From Chloroflexota bacterium (GTDB lineage Bacteria > Chloroflexota > Anaerolineae > Aggregatilineales > Phototrophicaceae): DNA of 64,000 nt. The position numbers and the translations under genes are program-made. Below the pieces are notes generated by a model. The model saw only the letters and a program-made list of their open reading frames with translations. It ran no database searches and was not told the origin of the DNA. Positions 51,395 to 60,268 of this stretch are shown here, one piece after another. The first letter of the stretch is position 1. Every line of letters begins with the position of its first letter. The stretch is taken from assembly GCA_016223085.1 (NCBI GenBank), contig JACRPS010000013.1:70978-134977 (forward strand), read 5' to 3'.

Positions 51395-53242
51395 TTAAAT
51401 CCCTTCAATCATCTGCCGGGTGGTTTCCCGTTCGCCAGCTTTGCCGATCAGCGTTAGCACGTCGCCGGTTTTCATGGTAGTGTTGCCATGCGGCGCCAGC
51501 AGTTGGCCGTTGCGCCGCACCAGAATCACCAGCGCGTCGCCCAGCGCCCAGTCCTTGAGCGGCTTATTGGCAAGCGCCTGATTCTGTAGCACTGCCTCAT
51601 AAATTTCCTGTTCGTGGGATTGGCCGGTCAGCAGTTCCATCGTGGACGAACTGCTGATGAGGTTATCCAGCAGCATGGCGGTGGAAACCACCGGGCTAAC
51701 CACCCGGATCCCCAGCGCCGTGAAGTTATCCAGATTGCTTGGGCTGTTGACACGGGCGACCACGTCTTTCACCCCAAACTGCTGGATGGCAACCTGACAG
51801 GCCAATAAATTGGTGCGATCACTCGAAGTCGCGGCGACAAAAATCACCGGGCGATTCAGGCGGTTTAATCCGGCGCGGCTGAGGTCTGCCGGATCGGTAC
51901 CATCGCCCAGCGTGACGTTCAGCCCGTCGGCGCGGGCTTTGGCGACGGTGGCCTCGTCACTGTCAATCAGGCTGACGGTGTAATCCTTGGCGATCAGCCT
52001 CGCCGCCAGTTCACGGGCAATCGCGTCGGCACTGACAATAATAACCTGCATCAGTCTCACTCCTAATCTCTGGGCCAGTGGCTTGGCATACAGTCCCTGA
52101 ATCACGACCGTACCGATGATCGTCATAAATACGAGGCCGATAAACAGGTCACTGTTGGGGAAGCCATGCGCGGCCAGTTCCAGCCCGGCGAACGTTGCCA
52201 CCGACGCCGCCACCACGCCGCGCGGCCCCAGCGCCGCGATGTACAACTGCTCGCGGCGGGGTACGTTGGTGCCCACCATCGAAGCAAACACGCTGGCCGG
52301 ACGCACCAGCAGCATCATGGCGGTCACCGCCAGTACCCCGCCGATACCCAGCGCGGCCAGCGTTTCAAAGCGCAACCCTGCCGCCAGCAGGATAAACAGC
52401 AGGGCGATGCCCAGGTTGGTCAGGTCGCCTTTAAAGCGGTGAATCTGATCGGCATACGGGATGTCGAGGTTGCCAACCACAATTCCGGCCAGCGCAACGG
52501 CGGCGATACCGGCTTCCGGCTGAAGCACTTCGGCCAGCGCGTACACGGCCAGCGCGCCGCCGAGGGACGCCAGCCGCACGGTGCCGGCTTCCAGATTGCC
52601 CAGCGCGCGCAGCACACGCACCACCGCATAACCCCCGATCAGGCCAACGGCCACCCCCGCGCCCAGCCGCACCAGGAGATCGGCCAGCGCCTGAGTGAGC
52701 GGCGCACCCGCCGCGTCCAACAAAAATTCCAGCACCACGACGGCCAGCACCGCGCCAATTGCGTCCACCAGCACCGCTTCGCTTTGCAGGATGGTCTGCA
52801 AGCGCCGGTTGACGTTGGCGCGTTTGAGCAGCGGCGTGACGACTGTCGGGCCGGTGACACACATCAGCGCGCCGTACAGCGCCGCCAGCGGCAGCGGCAG
52901 CCCGGCCAGCAGCCCGGCGGCCAGCGTCCCGCCGCTGACCGACACAATCACCCCGATGGTCATCAGATTGCGAATCGGCGGTGAGGCGGCGCGCATCTGG
53001 TCGAAGTCCAGCAGCATCCCGCCTTCAAACACGATGATGGCAACGGCGATGGACACCAGCACCCTCAGACCGTCGCCCAGCGCAGCAGGGTTGACCAGAT
53101 TCAGGACTTCCGGTCCCACCAGCAGGCCGAGCAGCAGCAGCACCACAATCGCCGGGATGCGCAGCTTGTCGGCCAGTGTGTACCCGGCAGTGCCAACTAC
53201 AATCGCCAGCGTCACCATCACCAGCAGCGAATGAACATCCAT
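51395..53242 (-). CDS. Na+/H+ antiporter (CPA type) with a C-terminal RCK (TrkA) domain
   Basis: 615 residues from the ATG at 53242 with TGAGGTC upstream. About twelve hydrophobic segments, with FEGGMLLDFDQMR and LMCVTGPTVVTPLLKRANVN, SEAVLVDAIGAVLAVVVLEF, LDIPYADQIHRFKGDLTNLG and YIAALGPRGVVAASVATFAG, which is the NhaP/KefB-like exchanger pattern. From about residue 400: TrkA_N NAD-binding fold (VIIVSADAIARELAARLIAK, DYTVSLIDSDEATVAKARAD) and TrkA_C (LLAPHGNTTMKTGDVLTLIG). It exchanges Na+ or K+ for H+, controlled by nucleotide binding to the RCK part. Alone on its strand. Confidence 0.93.
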   Translation of the reverse strand: MDVHSLLVMVTLAIVVGTAGYTLADKLRIPAIVVLLLLGLLVGPEVLNLVNPAALGDGLRVLVSIAVAIIVFEGGMLLDFDQMRAASPPIRNLMTIGVIVSVSGGTLAAGLLAGLPLPLAALYGALMCVTGPTVVTPLLKRANVNRRLQTILQSEAVLVDAIGAVLAVVVLEFLLDAAGAPLTQALADLLVRLGAGVAVGLIGGYAVVRVLRALGNLEAGTVRLASLGGALAVYALAEVLQPEAGIAAVALAGIVVGNLDIPYADQIHRFKGDLTNLGIALLFILLAAGLRFETLAALGIGGVLAVTAMMLLVRPASVFASMVGTNVPRREQLYIAALGPRGVVAASVATFAGLELAAHGFPNSDLFIGLVFMTIIGTVVIQGLYAKPLAQRLGVRLMQVIIVSADAIARELAARLIAKDYTVSLIDSDEATVAKARADGLNVTLGDGTDPADLSRAGLNRLNRPVIFVAATSSDRTNLLACQVAIQQFGVKDVVARVNSPSNLDNFTALGIRVVSPVVSTAMLLDNLISSSSTMELLTGQSHEQEIYEAVLQNQALANKPLKDWALGDALVILVRRNGQLLAPHGNTTMKTGDVLTLIGKAGERETTRQMIEGI

Positions 53243-53315
53243 GTATGACCTCAGTCTTGGCAGCAGACTCAACCATTGTAAAAACTTTTGATAAGAAATG
53301 AATAAAACGCTGGGG

Positions 53316-53345
53316 AAAACAAAACAGCGCCGGTTCGACGCTGTT
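53316..53345 (-). terminator. Rho-independent terminator of the nucleoside ABC operon
   Basis: On the minus strand: AACAGCG ... CGCTGTT stem followed by TTTTGTTTT, 22-50 bp after the permease stop at 53367. Confidence 0.7.
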
Positions 53346-53366
53346 CTGCTCAGGGTTACAGCAGCT

Positions 53367-54344
53367 TTAATCCGGCTCGAAGCGGGTGCCCAGTGCCGCC
53401 GGCGGGTCGGAGCGCAGGAAATTGCGTGACCACTTCTGCACCGGGCGTGGCAGTACGTGCATCAGCCGTTCGATGCTGCCGCTGCTGACCAGCAGCAGAG
53501 TCACAATCATCAGCAGCCAGGGCACGCCGTTGAGCAGCACGACCGGGATATTCACGTCCGGCGACCGCTGGATGACCGTCGCCAGCACGCGCAGCCCGGC
53601 GAACAGGTAGGCGCCGAGCGCCACGCGGAAGGGATGCCAGCCGCCGAAAATCACAATCGCCAGCGCAATCCAGCCGTCGCCTGCCATGTTGGGCGGCGTA
53701 GCCCAGCCAGCCTTCACGCTCAGTGAATAGGCCGCGCCCGCCATGCCGACCAGTGACCCACCGACTGCCGTGTAGACATAACGCAGCACGTTGACCCGTG
53801 TCCCGCGCGCGAAGGCCGTTTCCGGGCGCTCACCGATGGCGCGGTGCGCCAGACCGGGGCGGGTGCGGAACAGCCAGTACCACGAGCCAAAAATCAAAAT
53901 GTAGCTTAGATAAGCAAAGATGCTCTGGTCAAAAAACACCGGGCCGATGACCGGAAGCTGGCTGAACACGGGCAGCGGCGAACTCAGGATTTGCGGGCCG
54001 GGGATGCGGGTGTAGCTCTGGCCGAGGAACTGCGCCAGATCGGCGGCCAGCAGCGTCAGCACGAAGCCGACGGCGACCTGATCCTGCCGCAGCGTGATGC
54101 CGGCGAAGGCGATAATCAGCGCCACCAGCGCGCCGACAATCATGGCCGCGATGATGCCCACCAGCGCGCTGCCGGAAGCCAGCGCCGCGACAAAGCCGAC
54201 CATCGCCGATAAAATGATGCTGCCATCCAGCGACAGGTTGGTGACACCGGCGCGTTCGGTCAGCGTTTCGCCGATACTGGCAATCACCAGCGGCGTCGCA
54301 TTGGAGACAATGCTGTTCAGCGTATTGAGCAGTTCGTTATTCAT
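53367..54344 (-). CDS. nucleoside-type ABC transporter permease (second)
   Basis: 325 residues from the ATG at 54344 (AGGAG upstream), overlapping the upstream permease stop by eight bases. About ten membrane helices. GETLTERAGVTNLSLDGSII and AAMIVGALVALIIAFAGITL are the signature of the BMP-family (YufQ/NupQ-like) permease. It pairs with the permease of the next upstream gene to form the channel. Last gene of the importer operon; a terminator follows. Substrates of related systems are purine or pyrimidine nucleosides. Confidence 0.92.
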   Translation of the reverse strand: MNNELLNTLNSIVSNATPLVIASIGETLTERAGVTNLSLDGSIILSAMVGFVAALASGSALVGIIAAMIVGALVALIIAFAGITLRQDQVAVGFVLTLLAADLAQFLGQSYTRIPGPQILSSPLPVFSQLPVIGPVFFDQSIFAYLSYILIFGSWYWLFRTRPGLAHRAIGERPETAFARGTRVNVLRYVYTAVGGSLVGMAGAAYSLSVKAGWATPPNMAGDGWIALAIVIFGGWHPFRVALGAYLFAGLRVLATVIQRSPDVNIPVVLLNGVPWLLMIVTLLLVSSGSIERLMHVLPRPVQKWSRNFLRSDPPAALGTRFEPD

Positions 54345-55461
54345 GGGCCTTAATCTCCTGCGACGGCGGGGTAATGGGCTGGAAGGTTTCGCCGGAGCGA
54401 TGCGGCGTTTCATCCCGGCTATCAGCCTGGGCAGGCGGCGTTAAGCGGGCGCGCAGACCGTTGGTGAGCAGCGCCATCAACACCAAAAATCCCTGCAACA
54501 CGCCCGCCAGCGAGGCGTCAAGCTGCATGGCGACTTTCAGGCGGGCGCTGCCGCCGAGAATTGCGGCAAAAACAAAGGCGACGACCGGCGCCCACAGCGC
54601 GCGGTTGGCGACCAGCAGTACCACCAGCAGCCCCAGGAAACCGATACCGCCGGACACCAGCGGGCGCAGGTTGCCGTAAGTGAACAGCACGCGGTACGAG
54701 CCGGCGATGCCCGCCAGCATCCCGCAGGCGATGAAGGCGCTTAACGCGCTGCGTTCGGTGGGCACGCCCAGCAGCAGGGCGGAACGGGCGTTTTTACCGG
54801 TCGCTTTCAGTTCCAGTCCCCAGCGCGTGCCGCGCAGCGCCAGCACCACCGCCAGAAATACCACGCCAACGATGACCAGCGCCAGCAGGCTGACCTTAAA
54901 CTCGTCCGACAGCGGTGGCAGCAGCGCGTCGGTGGGGAAGGGCGGTGTCGCGCGGACGCTGCCGCCTTCCGGCGGCTGCCAGGGGCCGGAGATCAGATAG
55001 ATCGAAACGACGTTCGCCAGCGCGTTCAGCGCCACGCCGCCGAAGATTTCATGCACGCCCAGCCGTGTTTTGAGCACCCCGGCCAGCAGCGCCCACAGCG
55101 CGCCGCCAATCATCGCCAGCACGATTTCCACGGGCACCAGCACCGGCGCGGGCAGCCTAAACGACAGCGCCGCCCACGACGCAAACACCGCGCCCATCGC
55201 CATCTGGCCTTCCACGCCGATGTTCCACAGTCCGGCGGTAAAGGTGATAATCAGCCCCAGACTGCACAGCGTCAGCGGAATCCAGAAATTAACAACGCCG
55301 GCAAACGCCCGTGAGTCACGGAACGCGCCTTCCCACACGTTCTGAAACACGGCGCGCGGGTCTGACCCAACGGCCAGAATCAGCAGCGTGGTAATGACCA
55401 GCGACAGGAGGATGGGCAGGACGGTTAGCCCGATTTGCAGGGCAAGCGAACGGTTCTTCAT
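54337..55461 (-). CDS. nucleoside-type ABC transporter permease (first)
   Basis: 374 residues, about nine to ten membrane helices. TAGLWNIGVEGQMAMGAVFA is the conserved BMP-type permease (YufP/NupP-like) text, with VLKTRLGVHEIFGGVALNAL next; the region YVLFTYGNLRPLVSGGIGFL is also typical. Start overlaps the ATPase stop by four bases (ATGA), and the second permease overlaps its end. It should be the second subunit of the ring of permeases. Confidence 0.92.
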   Translation of the reverse strand: MKNRSLALQIGLTVLPILLSLVITTLLILAVGSDPRAVFQNVWEGAFRDSRAFAGVVNFWIPLTLCSLGLIITFTAGLWNIGVEGQMAMGAVFASWAALSFRLPAPVLVPVEIVLAMIGGALWALLAGVLKTRLGVHEIFGGVALNALANVVSIYLISGPWQPPEGGSVRATPPFPTDALLPPLSDEFKVSLLALVIVGVVFLAVVLALRGTRWGLELKATGKNARSALLLGVPTERSALSAFIACGMLAGIAGSYRVLFTYGNLRPLVSGGIGFLGLLVVLLVANRALWAPVVAFVFAAILGGSARLKVAMQLDASLAGVLQGFLVLMALLTNGLRARLTPPAQADSRDETPHRSGETFQPITPPSQEIKAHE

Positions 55462-56951
55462 TGGGCTGCTCCATCGGAATGTCCGCCGATTAAACGTCCG
55501 AGTTCGTCTATGTTGGTGCGGCTGGCATCCGGGATTTCCGTCACGCGACCGGCGTAAAAGACCAGGATGCGATCGCTGTAAGTGACAATTTCATCCAGTT
55601 CTGGCGAACTGAAGATGATGGCTGTGCCGGTCGCCCGCCGTTCCAGCAACTGCTGCCAGATCCACCGGGCGGAGTCGACATCCAGGCCGCGCGTCGGTTG
55701 CTCCAGCACCATCAGCACCGGTTTCGGCGGCATCAGCGCCATCAGCATACGTTGCTGGTTGCCCCCGGACAGGGTTTCGATGCGGCTGTCCGGCCTGCCG
55801 CGTACGTTGTACTGCTTCAGTTGTTCCTGTGTCAGGCGGCGGGCGCGGTTCCAGTCCACCACCGGCTGGTATTCGTTCACCAGCGCGATGTGTTCGGTCA
55901 GCGTCAGCCCGCCAACCAGCCCTTCTTCCAGCCGCCCCGCCGCGCCAAAGGCGCAGCCGCAGCGCAAAAAGTGGCGGTAGGATTTGCCCGTAACATCTTC
56001 ACCGCACAGCTGGATACGACCGGCCTGCGGCTTTATCAGCCCGACGCAGGCGCGCAGCAGGGCTTCCTGCCCGCTGCCTTCCAGCCCGGCCAGGCCGATG
56101 ATCTCCCCCGGCTGCACCCGCAGCGACAGCTCGCTGACGGTGACCCGCTTACCGCGCAACTGCGCTCTGTCTAATTCGATGGCAGGTGTAGGGGAGGGTC
56201 TCAGACCCTCCCCTACGGGTTCGCGTTTCACGGGTGGCAGTTCCTGCCCAAACATCATGGCGACCAGTTCCCGCGTGGTGGCGGGCATGGCGCGTGTGCC
56301 AACCAGCCGACCGGCGCGCAGCACCGCCACCTCGTCGCACAGCGCGATCACATCTTCCAGCTTGTGCGATACCAGCAGCACCGTCATGCCCTCGTTGTGC
56401 GCCAGTTCGCGCAGGGCGTTAAACAGCACCACTTTTTGTTCGGCGGAGATGCCGGTAGTTGGTTCGTCCAGAATCAGCGTTTTGACACCCTGCGACAGCA
56501 GCCGCACGATTTCCAACTGCTGCCGCTGGCCGATGCTCAGTTGGGCAATCGGCGTGTCGGGGTCGAGGTCAAAGAAGCCGAAGCGCCAGCTAATCTCTTT
56601 GAGCCGGTCGCGCGCGGCCTTCCGCCCCAGCGACAGGCCACCCCGCTGCCCATAGATGAAGTTCTCCAGCACCGTGAAGGCGGCTACATCCAGCGGGTCC
56701 TGCTGCAACATGCCCACACCATGTTCGATGGCGGCTTCCGGGCCAGTGTAATCCACGCGCTGGCCGTCCATCCAGATTTCGCCGCTGTCCAGCGATTGAA
56801 AGCCGGACAGGATTTTCATCAGGGTGGACTTGCCGGCGCCGTTTTCCCCCAGGATGCCGATGATGCGCCCACCCTGGAACGTCAGATTGATGTCGTTGTT
56901 GGCGTGAACGGGGCCAAAACGTTTGTGGATATGCCGTAATTCAATATTCAT
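55458..56951 (-). CDS. nucleoside-type ABC transporter ATPase (two ABC domains), with an in-frame palindrome
   Basis: 497 residues and two ABC units, as in YufO/RbsA-type importers. First: Walker A GENGAGKST (35-43), Q-loop LQQDP, signature LSIGQRQQLEIV, Walker B LILDEPTTG. Second: LAGLEGSGQEALLRA for a degenerate Walker A, LSGGNQQRMLMALM signature, and VLMVLEQPTRGLDV. It hydrolyses ATP for the two permeases. Between the domains (linker, near residue 249) a palindrome of 29 bp (56188-56216) is inserted in frame and adds about ten residues (PVGEGLRPSP). No ribosome site is visible before the ATG. Operon order: ATPase, permease, permease. Confidence 0.92.
   Translation of the reverse strand: MNIELRHIHKRFGPVHANNDINLTFQGGRIIGILGENGAGKSTLMKILSGFQSLDSGEIWMDGQRVDYTGPEAAIEHGVGMLQQDPLDVAAFTVLENFIYGQRGGLSLGRKAARDRLKEISWRFGFFDLDPDTPIAQLSIGQRQQLEIVRLLSQGVKTLILDEPTTGISAEQKVVLFNALRELAHNEGMTVLLVSHKLEDVIALCDEVAVLRAGRLVGTRAMPATTRELVAMMFGQELPPVKREPVGEGLRPSPTPAIELDRAQLRGKRVTVSELSLRVQPGEIIGLAGLEGSGQEALLRACVGLIKPQAGRIQLCGEDVTGKSYRHFLRCGCAFGAAGRLEEGLVGGLTLTEHIALVNEYQPVVDWNRARRLTQEQLKQYNVRGRPDSRIETLSGGNQQRMLMALMPPKPVLMVLEQPTRGLDVDSARWIWQQLLERRATGTAIIFSSPELDEIVTYSDRILVFYAGRVTEIPDASRTNIDELGRLIGGHSDGAAQ
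56188..56216. repeat. GC-rich palindrome, copy 19, inside a coding region
   Basis: Arms GTAGGGGAGGGTC and GACCCTCCCCTAC, loop TCA, a perfect 13-bp inverted repeat. The only copy within a gene in the window; it keeps the frame. Confidence 0.95.
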
Positions 56952-56998
56952 GCGGGAAGCTCATAATAGTTAGCGGAGGTGACGGACTATTTAAGCGC

Positions 56999-57027
56999 AG
57001 TATAACCGAAATGAAAGAAAAGCACAA
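56999..57027 (-). promoter_or_regulatory. promoter of the nucleoside ABC operon
   Basis: Minus strand TTGTGC, 17 bp, TATACT, 48 bp before the ATPase start at 56951. Confidence 0.55.
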
Positions 57028-57082
57028 AAAGGGGCGCAGCTAAAAACATGGCTTTTATCCCCTGCATCCAGGTACGGGAATC

Positions 57083-57109
57083 GTAGGGGCGCACCGCTGC
57101 GCGCCCCTA
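57083..57109. repeat. GC-rich palindrome, copy 20
   Basis: Arms GTAGGGGCGC and GCGCCCCTA, 8-base inner part. In the gap between the ATPase gene start and the BMP protein end. Confidence 0.85.
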
Positions 57110-57127
57110 GAAAACGATTTTGTGGCT

Positions 57128-57155
57128 GTAGGGACGAGATATATCCCGTCCCTAC
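57128..57155. repeat. GC-rich palindrome, copy 21
   Basis: Arms GTAGGGACGAGAT and ATCCCGTCCCTAC, one mismatch. 18 bp from copy 20 and 17 bp from the end of the BMP gene. Confidence 0.85.
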
Positions 57156-57171
57156 GAGTATTGCGCGACCG

Positions 57172-58929
57172 TTATTCCTGATTGCTGGGGCCGGTCATGC
57201 CTTCCAGCAGTTGCTGCAGGTACCAGATGCTGGCGTTTTCCGCGACCGCGCCAGCTTCAGCGGTAGCTTCGGCAGTTGCTTCGGCGGCTGGAGCTTCGCC
57301 CAAAGGCGCGATGTACGGCAGGTATTCGCCTTCTTCGGCGATCACCGTGCCATCCTGGTAGGCCAGCGGGCCAACCCACAGGTAGACAAAATCTTCGTTG
57401 GCCGGGTCGGTGGCGAAGGTCGCCAGTTCCTCGATGAAGGCGTCCAGGTTGGCCTGGTTCTCTTCGCTCAGGGCCGGGCCGGTCACAAAGCCGACCGCTG
57501 AGGTTTCCTCGTTATTGATGTCGGCCCAGTCCGGGTTCAGCAGCGTGAAATCCGGTTCATAGGTGCCGTTCTGCACTGCTGTCACGATGTCCAGATAGCC
57601 CGGCCCCCAGTGGAAGTACGGCACGCCCAGGCACACATCCGGCGCAACATCGCACGCGCCAACGAAGTCGTAGGGCACAGCCCACACCTGATCGCCCTGC
57701 TGTGCGCGCTGGCCGGCGACCACAATCGCCTCGGTCGTATCAATGCCGGAGATCACCACGTCCGCGCCGCTGTCGAAGAAGTTGTTGACCACTTCGGTCG
57801 GGTCGAGCGTGACGCCGGGGATATTGAACCAGAAACCAATCCAGGTCACCGTGAACTGCAAGTCGTCCGCGTTGCCGCCAGCATACTTCTCATAGCAGTA
57901 GCGCGCACCCAGGTAGGCCGATGCTGCCAGGCGGCGCGTCTCGAAGTTAATCAGCGGCCCCAGGTAGCCAATCTGCCCCGTCTGGGTAGTCAGACCGGCG
58001 GCGCAACCGGCGATCAGCTTGCCCCATTCCATCGTGCCCATCAGGTTGCCGAGGTTATCGGGCGCTTCGCCGGTGAAGACATCATCGCCGGACACGTTGA
58101 CAAAGATAACATCCGGGAACTGGCGGGCGACCGCGCTGGTGTCTTCCTCAAATTCGTCGGAGGTGGTGAAGATCAGCGTCGCGCCGCTGTCCACCATTTC
58201 CGTCACCACATCCAGCAGCGTCGTTTCCGGGGCGGCGGCGGGGTTCAGGCTTTCAAACACCAGCATCCGCGCGCCGGGCAGGTTCTGCTCGACGTACTGG
58301 CCGCCTTCGTAGTGCGCCTGGCTCCAGCCGCGATCATTCTTCGGGCCAACCAGCACCATGCCAAACACAAATTCCTCGCCGGTTGGGGCTTCGGTAGCCT
58401 CAACCGCCGCTGCTTCGGTGGCTTCCTCGGTCGCGGCAGCAACCTCCGTCGCTTCCTCCGTCATAACTGCTGCTTCGGTCGGCTCAGGGGTGACAGCCTC
58501 GGTGGCTTCCTCGGTCACAGCCGCTGCTTCAGTGGCCTCTTCGGTTTCGACCGCTTCCTCAGTGGCTTCTTCGGTTGCCAGCGCAACAGCAGCGGCCTCG
58601 GTTGCCTCTTCGGTCATAACTGCTGCTTCGGTGGCTTCTTCGGTTGCCATAGCAACCACAGCAGCGGTTTCTTCGGCAGCGGCTTCGGTGGCTTCCTCGG
58701 TCATAGCCGCTGCTTCAGTCGCCTCTTCGGTTTCGACCACGGCTTCGGTGGCTTCCTCGGTTGCAGTCACTGCCTCGGTCGCTTCTTCGGTGGCCGCTTC
58801 AACTTCCGGTGTCTCCGTTGGCGGCGGTTCGGTCGGACGCTGGGTTGGCGTCGGTGTCGCTGCCGGGCTACAGGCCGCGACGATCAACGCAAAGATTAAA
58901 GTCAAAAGCAGTAACTTTCTGCGTAGCAT
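57172..58929 (-). CDS. BMP-family nucleoside-binding lipoprotein with a long Glu/Ala/Thr spacer
   Basis: 585 residues from the ATG at 58929, which has GGAGGGAC just before; an upstream ATG at 58947 is rejected. Lipobox LIVAAC near residue 20, so a lipoprotein. Then Pro/Thr, followed by about 150 residues made of repeats like TEEATEAAAV. From about residue 195 the BMP domain: FVFGMVLVGPKNDRGWSQAH, FTTSDEFEEDTSAVARQFPD, VFTGEAPDNLGNLMGTMEWG and the ligand cleft VVISGIDTTEAIVVAG. It captures nucleosides and hands them to the permeases encoded next on the same strand. The gap between the genes carries two palindromes and a promoter, so the ATPase operon is probably transcribed on its own too. Confidence 0.93.
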   Translation of the reverse strand: MLRRKLLLLTLIFALIVAACSPAATPTPTQRPTEPPPTETPEVEAATEEATEAVTATEEATEAVVETEEATEAAAMTEEATEAAAEETAAVVAMATEEATEAAVMTEEATEAAAVALATEEATEEAVETEEATEAAAVTEEATEAVTPEPTEAAVMTEEATEVAAATEEATEAAAVEATEAPTGEEFVFGMVLVGPKNDRGWSQAHYEGGQYVEQNLPGARMLVFESLNPAAAPETTLLDVVTEMVDSGATLIFTTSDEFEEDTSAVARQFPDVIFVNVSGDDVFTGEAPDNLGNLMGTMEWGKLIAGCAAGLTTQTGQIGYLGPLINFETRRLAASAYLGARYCYEKYAGGNADDLQFTVTWIGFWFNIPGVTLDPTEVVNNFFDSGADVVISGIDTTEAIVVAGQRAQQGDQVWAVPYDFVGACDVAPDVCLGVPYFHWGPGYLDIVTAVQNGTYEPDFTLLNPDWADINNEETSAVGFVTGPALSEENQANLDAFIEELATFATDPANEDFVYLWVGPLAYQDGTVIAEEGEYLPYIAPLGEAPAAEATAEATAEAGAVAENASIWYLQQLLEGMTGPSNQE

Positions 58930-58970
58930 AGTCCCTCCGTTATGCAAGTTACCCTAATCTGCAACAGCAG

Positions 58971-58998
58971 AGTTTAGCTTGCCCCTGTATTCTCGCAA
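58971..58998 (-). promoter_or_regulatory. possible promoter of the BMP gene
   Basis: Minus strand TTGCGA, 16 bp, TAAACT, 42 bp before the ATG at 58929. Confidence 0.4.
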
Positions 58999-59033
58999 GT
59001 ATCAAATTACCCAAAAATCTATAGTGCTTTTGG

Positions 59034-60149
59034 CTATTTCCAGCGCAGAATATAGCGTCCGCGCGTTTTTTGTGAGGTGGCCGTATACAGCCAGGTTTCG
59101 CCGTCCACCACCAACAGATCAGCATGGCCGATGCCCCAGTTAAACGTCACCGGCATGAGAACCGGATTGCCGGGATATTTCTCCCAAGGGCCATCAATCG
59201 CCGCACCGGAGGAACGGGCGAAGCCCAGCCCAAACTGTGTATCCATGCCCCGTTCGAGCACATCCGGGCCGCGTATGCCCTCGTAGGCCATGTAGTAGCG
59301 GTCGCCGACTTTCAGTACGTCGGCGGAACTGACGTAGCGAAAATCGAAGTACGGGTTAATGGCCTCCCCCTCCGTAATCTCCAGCGGGCCGTATTCGGAT
59401 GCGCCGGCAAACAGGGGATCGGTATCGCAGCGAGGCAGGTGAGCAAGACTGCCATGACGGTCGCCTTTATAACAGCGTATGTGACCGGGCGCGGAACCGG
59501 CAGCCACAAACACGTACAGGGTATCGCCTTCAACATAAATACCCGGCGGCGCGCCTACCAGGCAGTCGTGGACTTCGCCGCGAATGTTGGGATGCGGGCC
59601 AATCTTTTCAACCGGGCTGCACGGCGAATACGAACTTGGCCACGTCCCTCCCGGTGTCAGCAGGTACGACCAGTCCGACCAGACGATGCCGTCCGGCGAC
59701 GAGCGCAGCATGACCTGGGCGCGCCATTCGTAAGCCAGGTACACCTGGTCATCCGCAAAAAAAACACGCGGGTACTGCTGGTGCGTGATATGGTCGCGCT
59801 CATCGCTGCACGGGCAGGACTGGCAGGGCAGGGCGCAGACCGGCACGGGCAGGGTGAAACTGCGCCCGCCGTCGGTGCTTTCCCAGCGTGTCAGGCAGCC
59901 GGGGAATTCCACCGGTTCGCCGCACTGATCAATTACGCCCGCCGACTCGTCGCTGGCGTGCAGGTACGACCAGAAGATACCATCGCCCCGGTTAACCGTA
60001 TCACTTTCGCCGACTGGCAGCCCGACGTCAGCCACGTCTACCACCCATTCAGCGCGGCCTTCCCAGAAGTCCTCCAGCGTTGGCGGCGGCGGCTGGAACA
60101 GCAGCAGGCTGGCAAAAACCATCACCAGTGAATGTGGATACAGCCTCAA
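59034..60149 (-). CDS. exported beta-propeller protein (GH43/GH32-like fold)
   Basis: 371 residues, started at a TTG (60149) that gives a signal peptide (LVMVFASLLLFQ) with AAGGA upstream; a clear ATG start is lacking. The rest looks like a five-bladed propeller: repeats such as VFFADDQVYLAYEWRAQVML, IYVEGDTLYVFVAAGSAPGH, VLKVGDRYYMAYEGIRG and LLVVDGETWLYTATSQKTRG, each with an aromatic/Asp strand turn seen in GH43 and related proteins. Eight or more Cys (CxxCxC in ALPCQSCPCSDERD) imply disulfides. Enzyme activity is not certain, since no catalytic triad was identified. Located alone on the strand. Confidence 0.72.
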   Translation of the reverse strand: MRLYPHSLVMVFASLLLFQPPPPTLEDFWEGRAEWVVDVADVGLPVGESDTVNRGDGIFWSYLHASDESAGVIDQCGEPVEFPGCLTRWESTDGGRSFTLPVPVCALPCQSCPCSDERDHITHQQYPRVFFADDQVYLAYEWRAQVMLRSSPDGIVWSDWSYLLTPGGTWPSSYSPCSPVEKIGPHPNIRGEVHDCLVGAPPGIYVEGDTLYVFVAAGSAPGHIRCYKGDRHGSLAHLPRCDTDPLFAGASEYGPLEITEGEAINPYFDFRYVSSADVLKVGDRYYMAYEGIRGPDVLERGMDTQFGLGFARSSGAAIDGPWEKYPGNPVLMPVTFNWGIGHADLLVVDGETWLYTATSQKTRGRYILRWK

Positions 60150-60224
60150 CGGTGTTAATCCTTCCTCGCCAGAAATCGGTGGAAACTATTAAGATAGGGA
60201 TAGCGCGTGCCTTTTTTCTTTCTA

Positions 60225-60233
60225 TGTTATAAT
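60225..60233 (+). promoter_or_regulatory. extended -10 promoter for the TPR/acidic-repeat gene
   Basis: TGTTATAAT, an exact TATAAT with the TGn extension, 36 bp before the ATG at 60269. No clear -35. Confidence 0.5.
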
Positions 60234-60268
60234 CCTCTGTATGGCGCGCAACACGGGCGGGAACCATA

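Noticed and set aside
57610-58899. 429-residue plus-strand frame
   Set aside because: Antisense of the BMP lipoprotein; the low-complexity spacer makes false long frames on the other strand.
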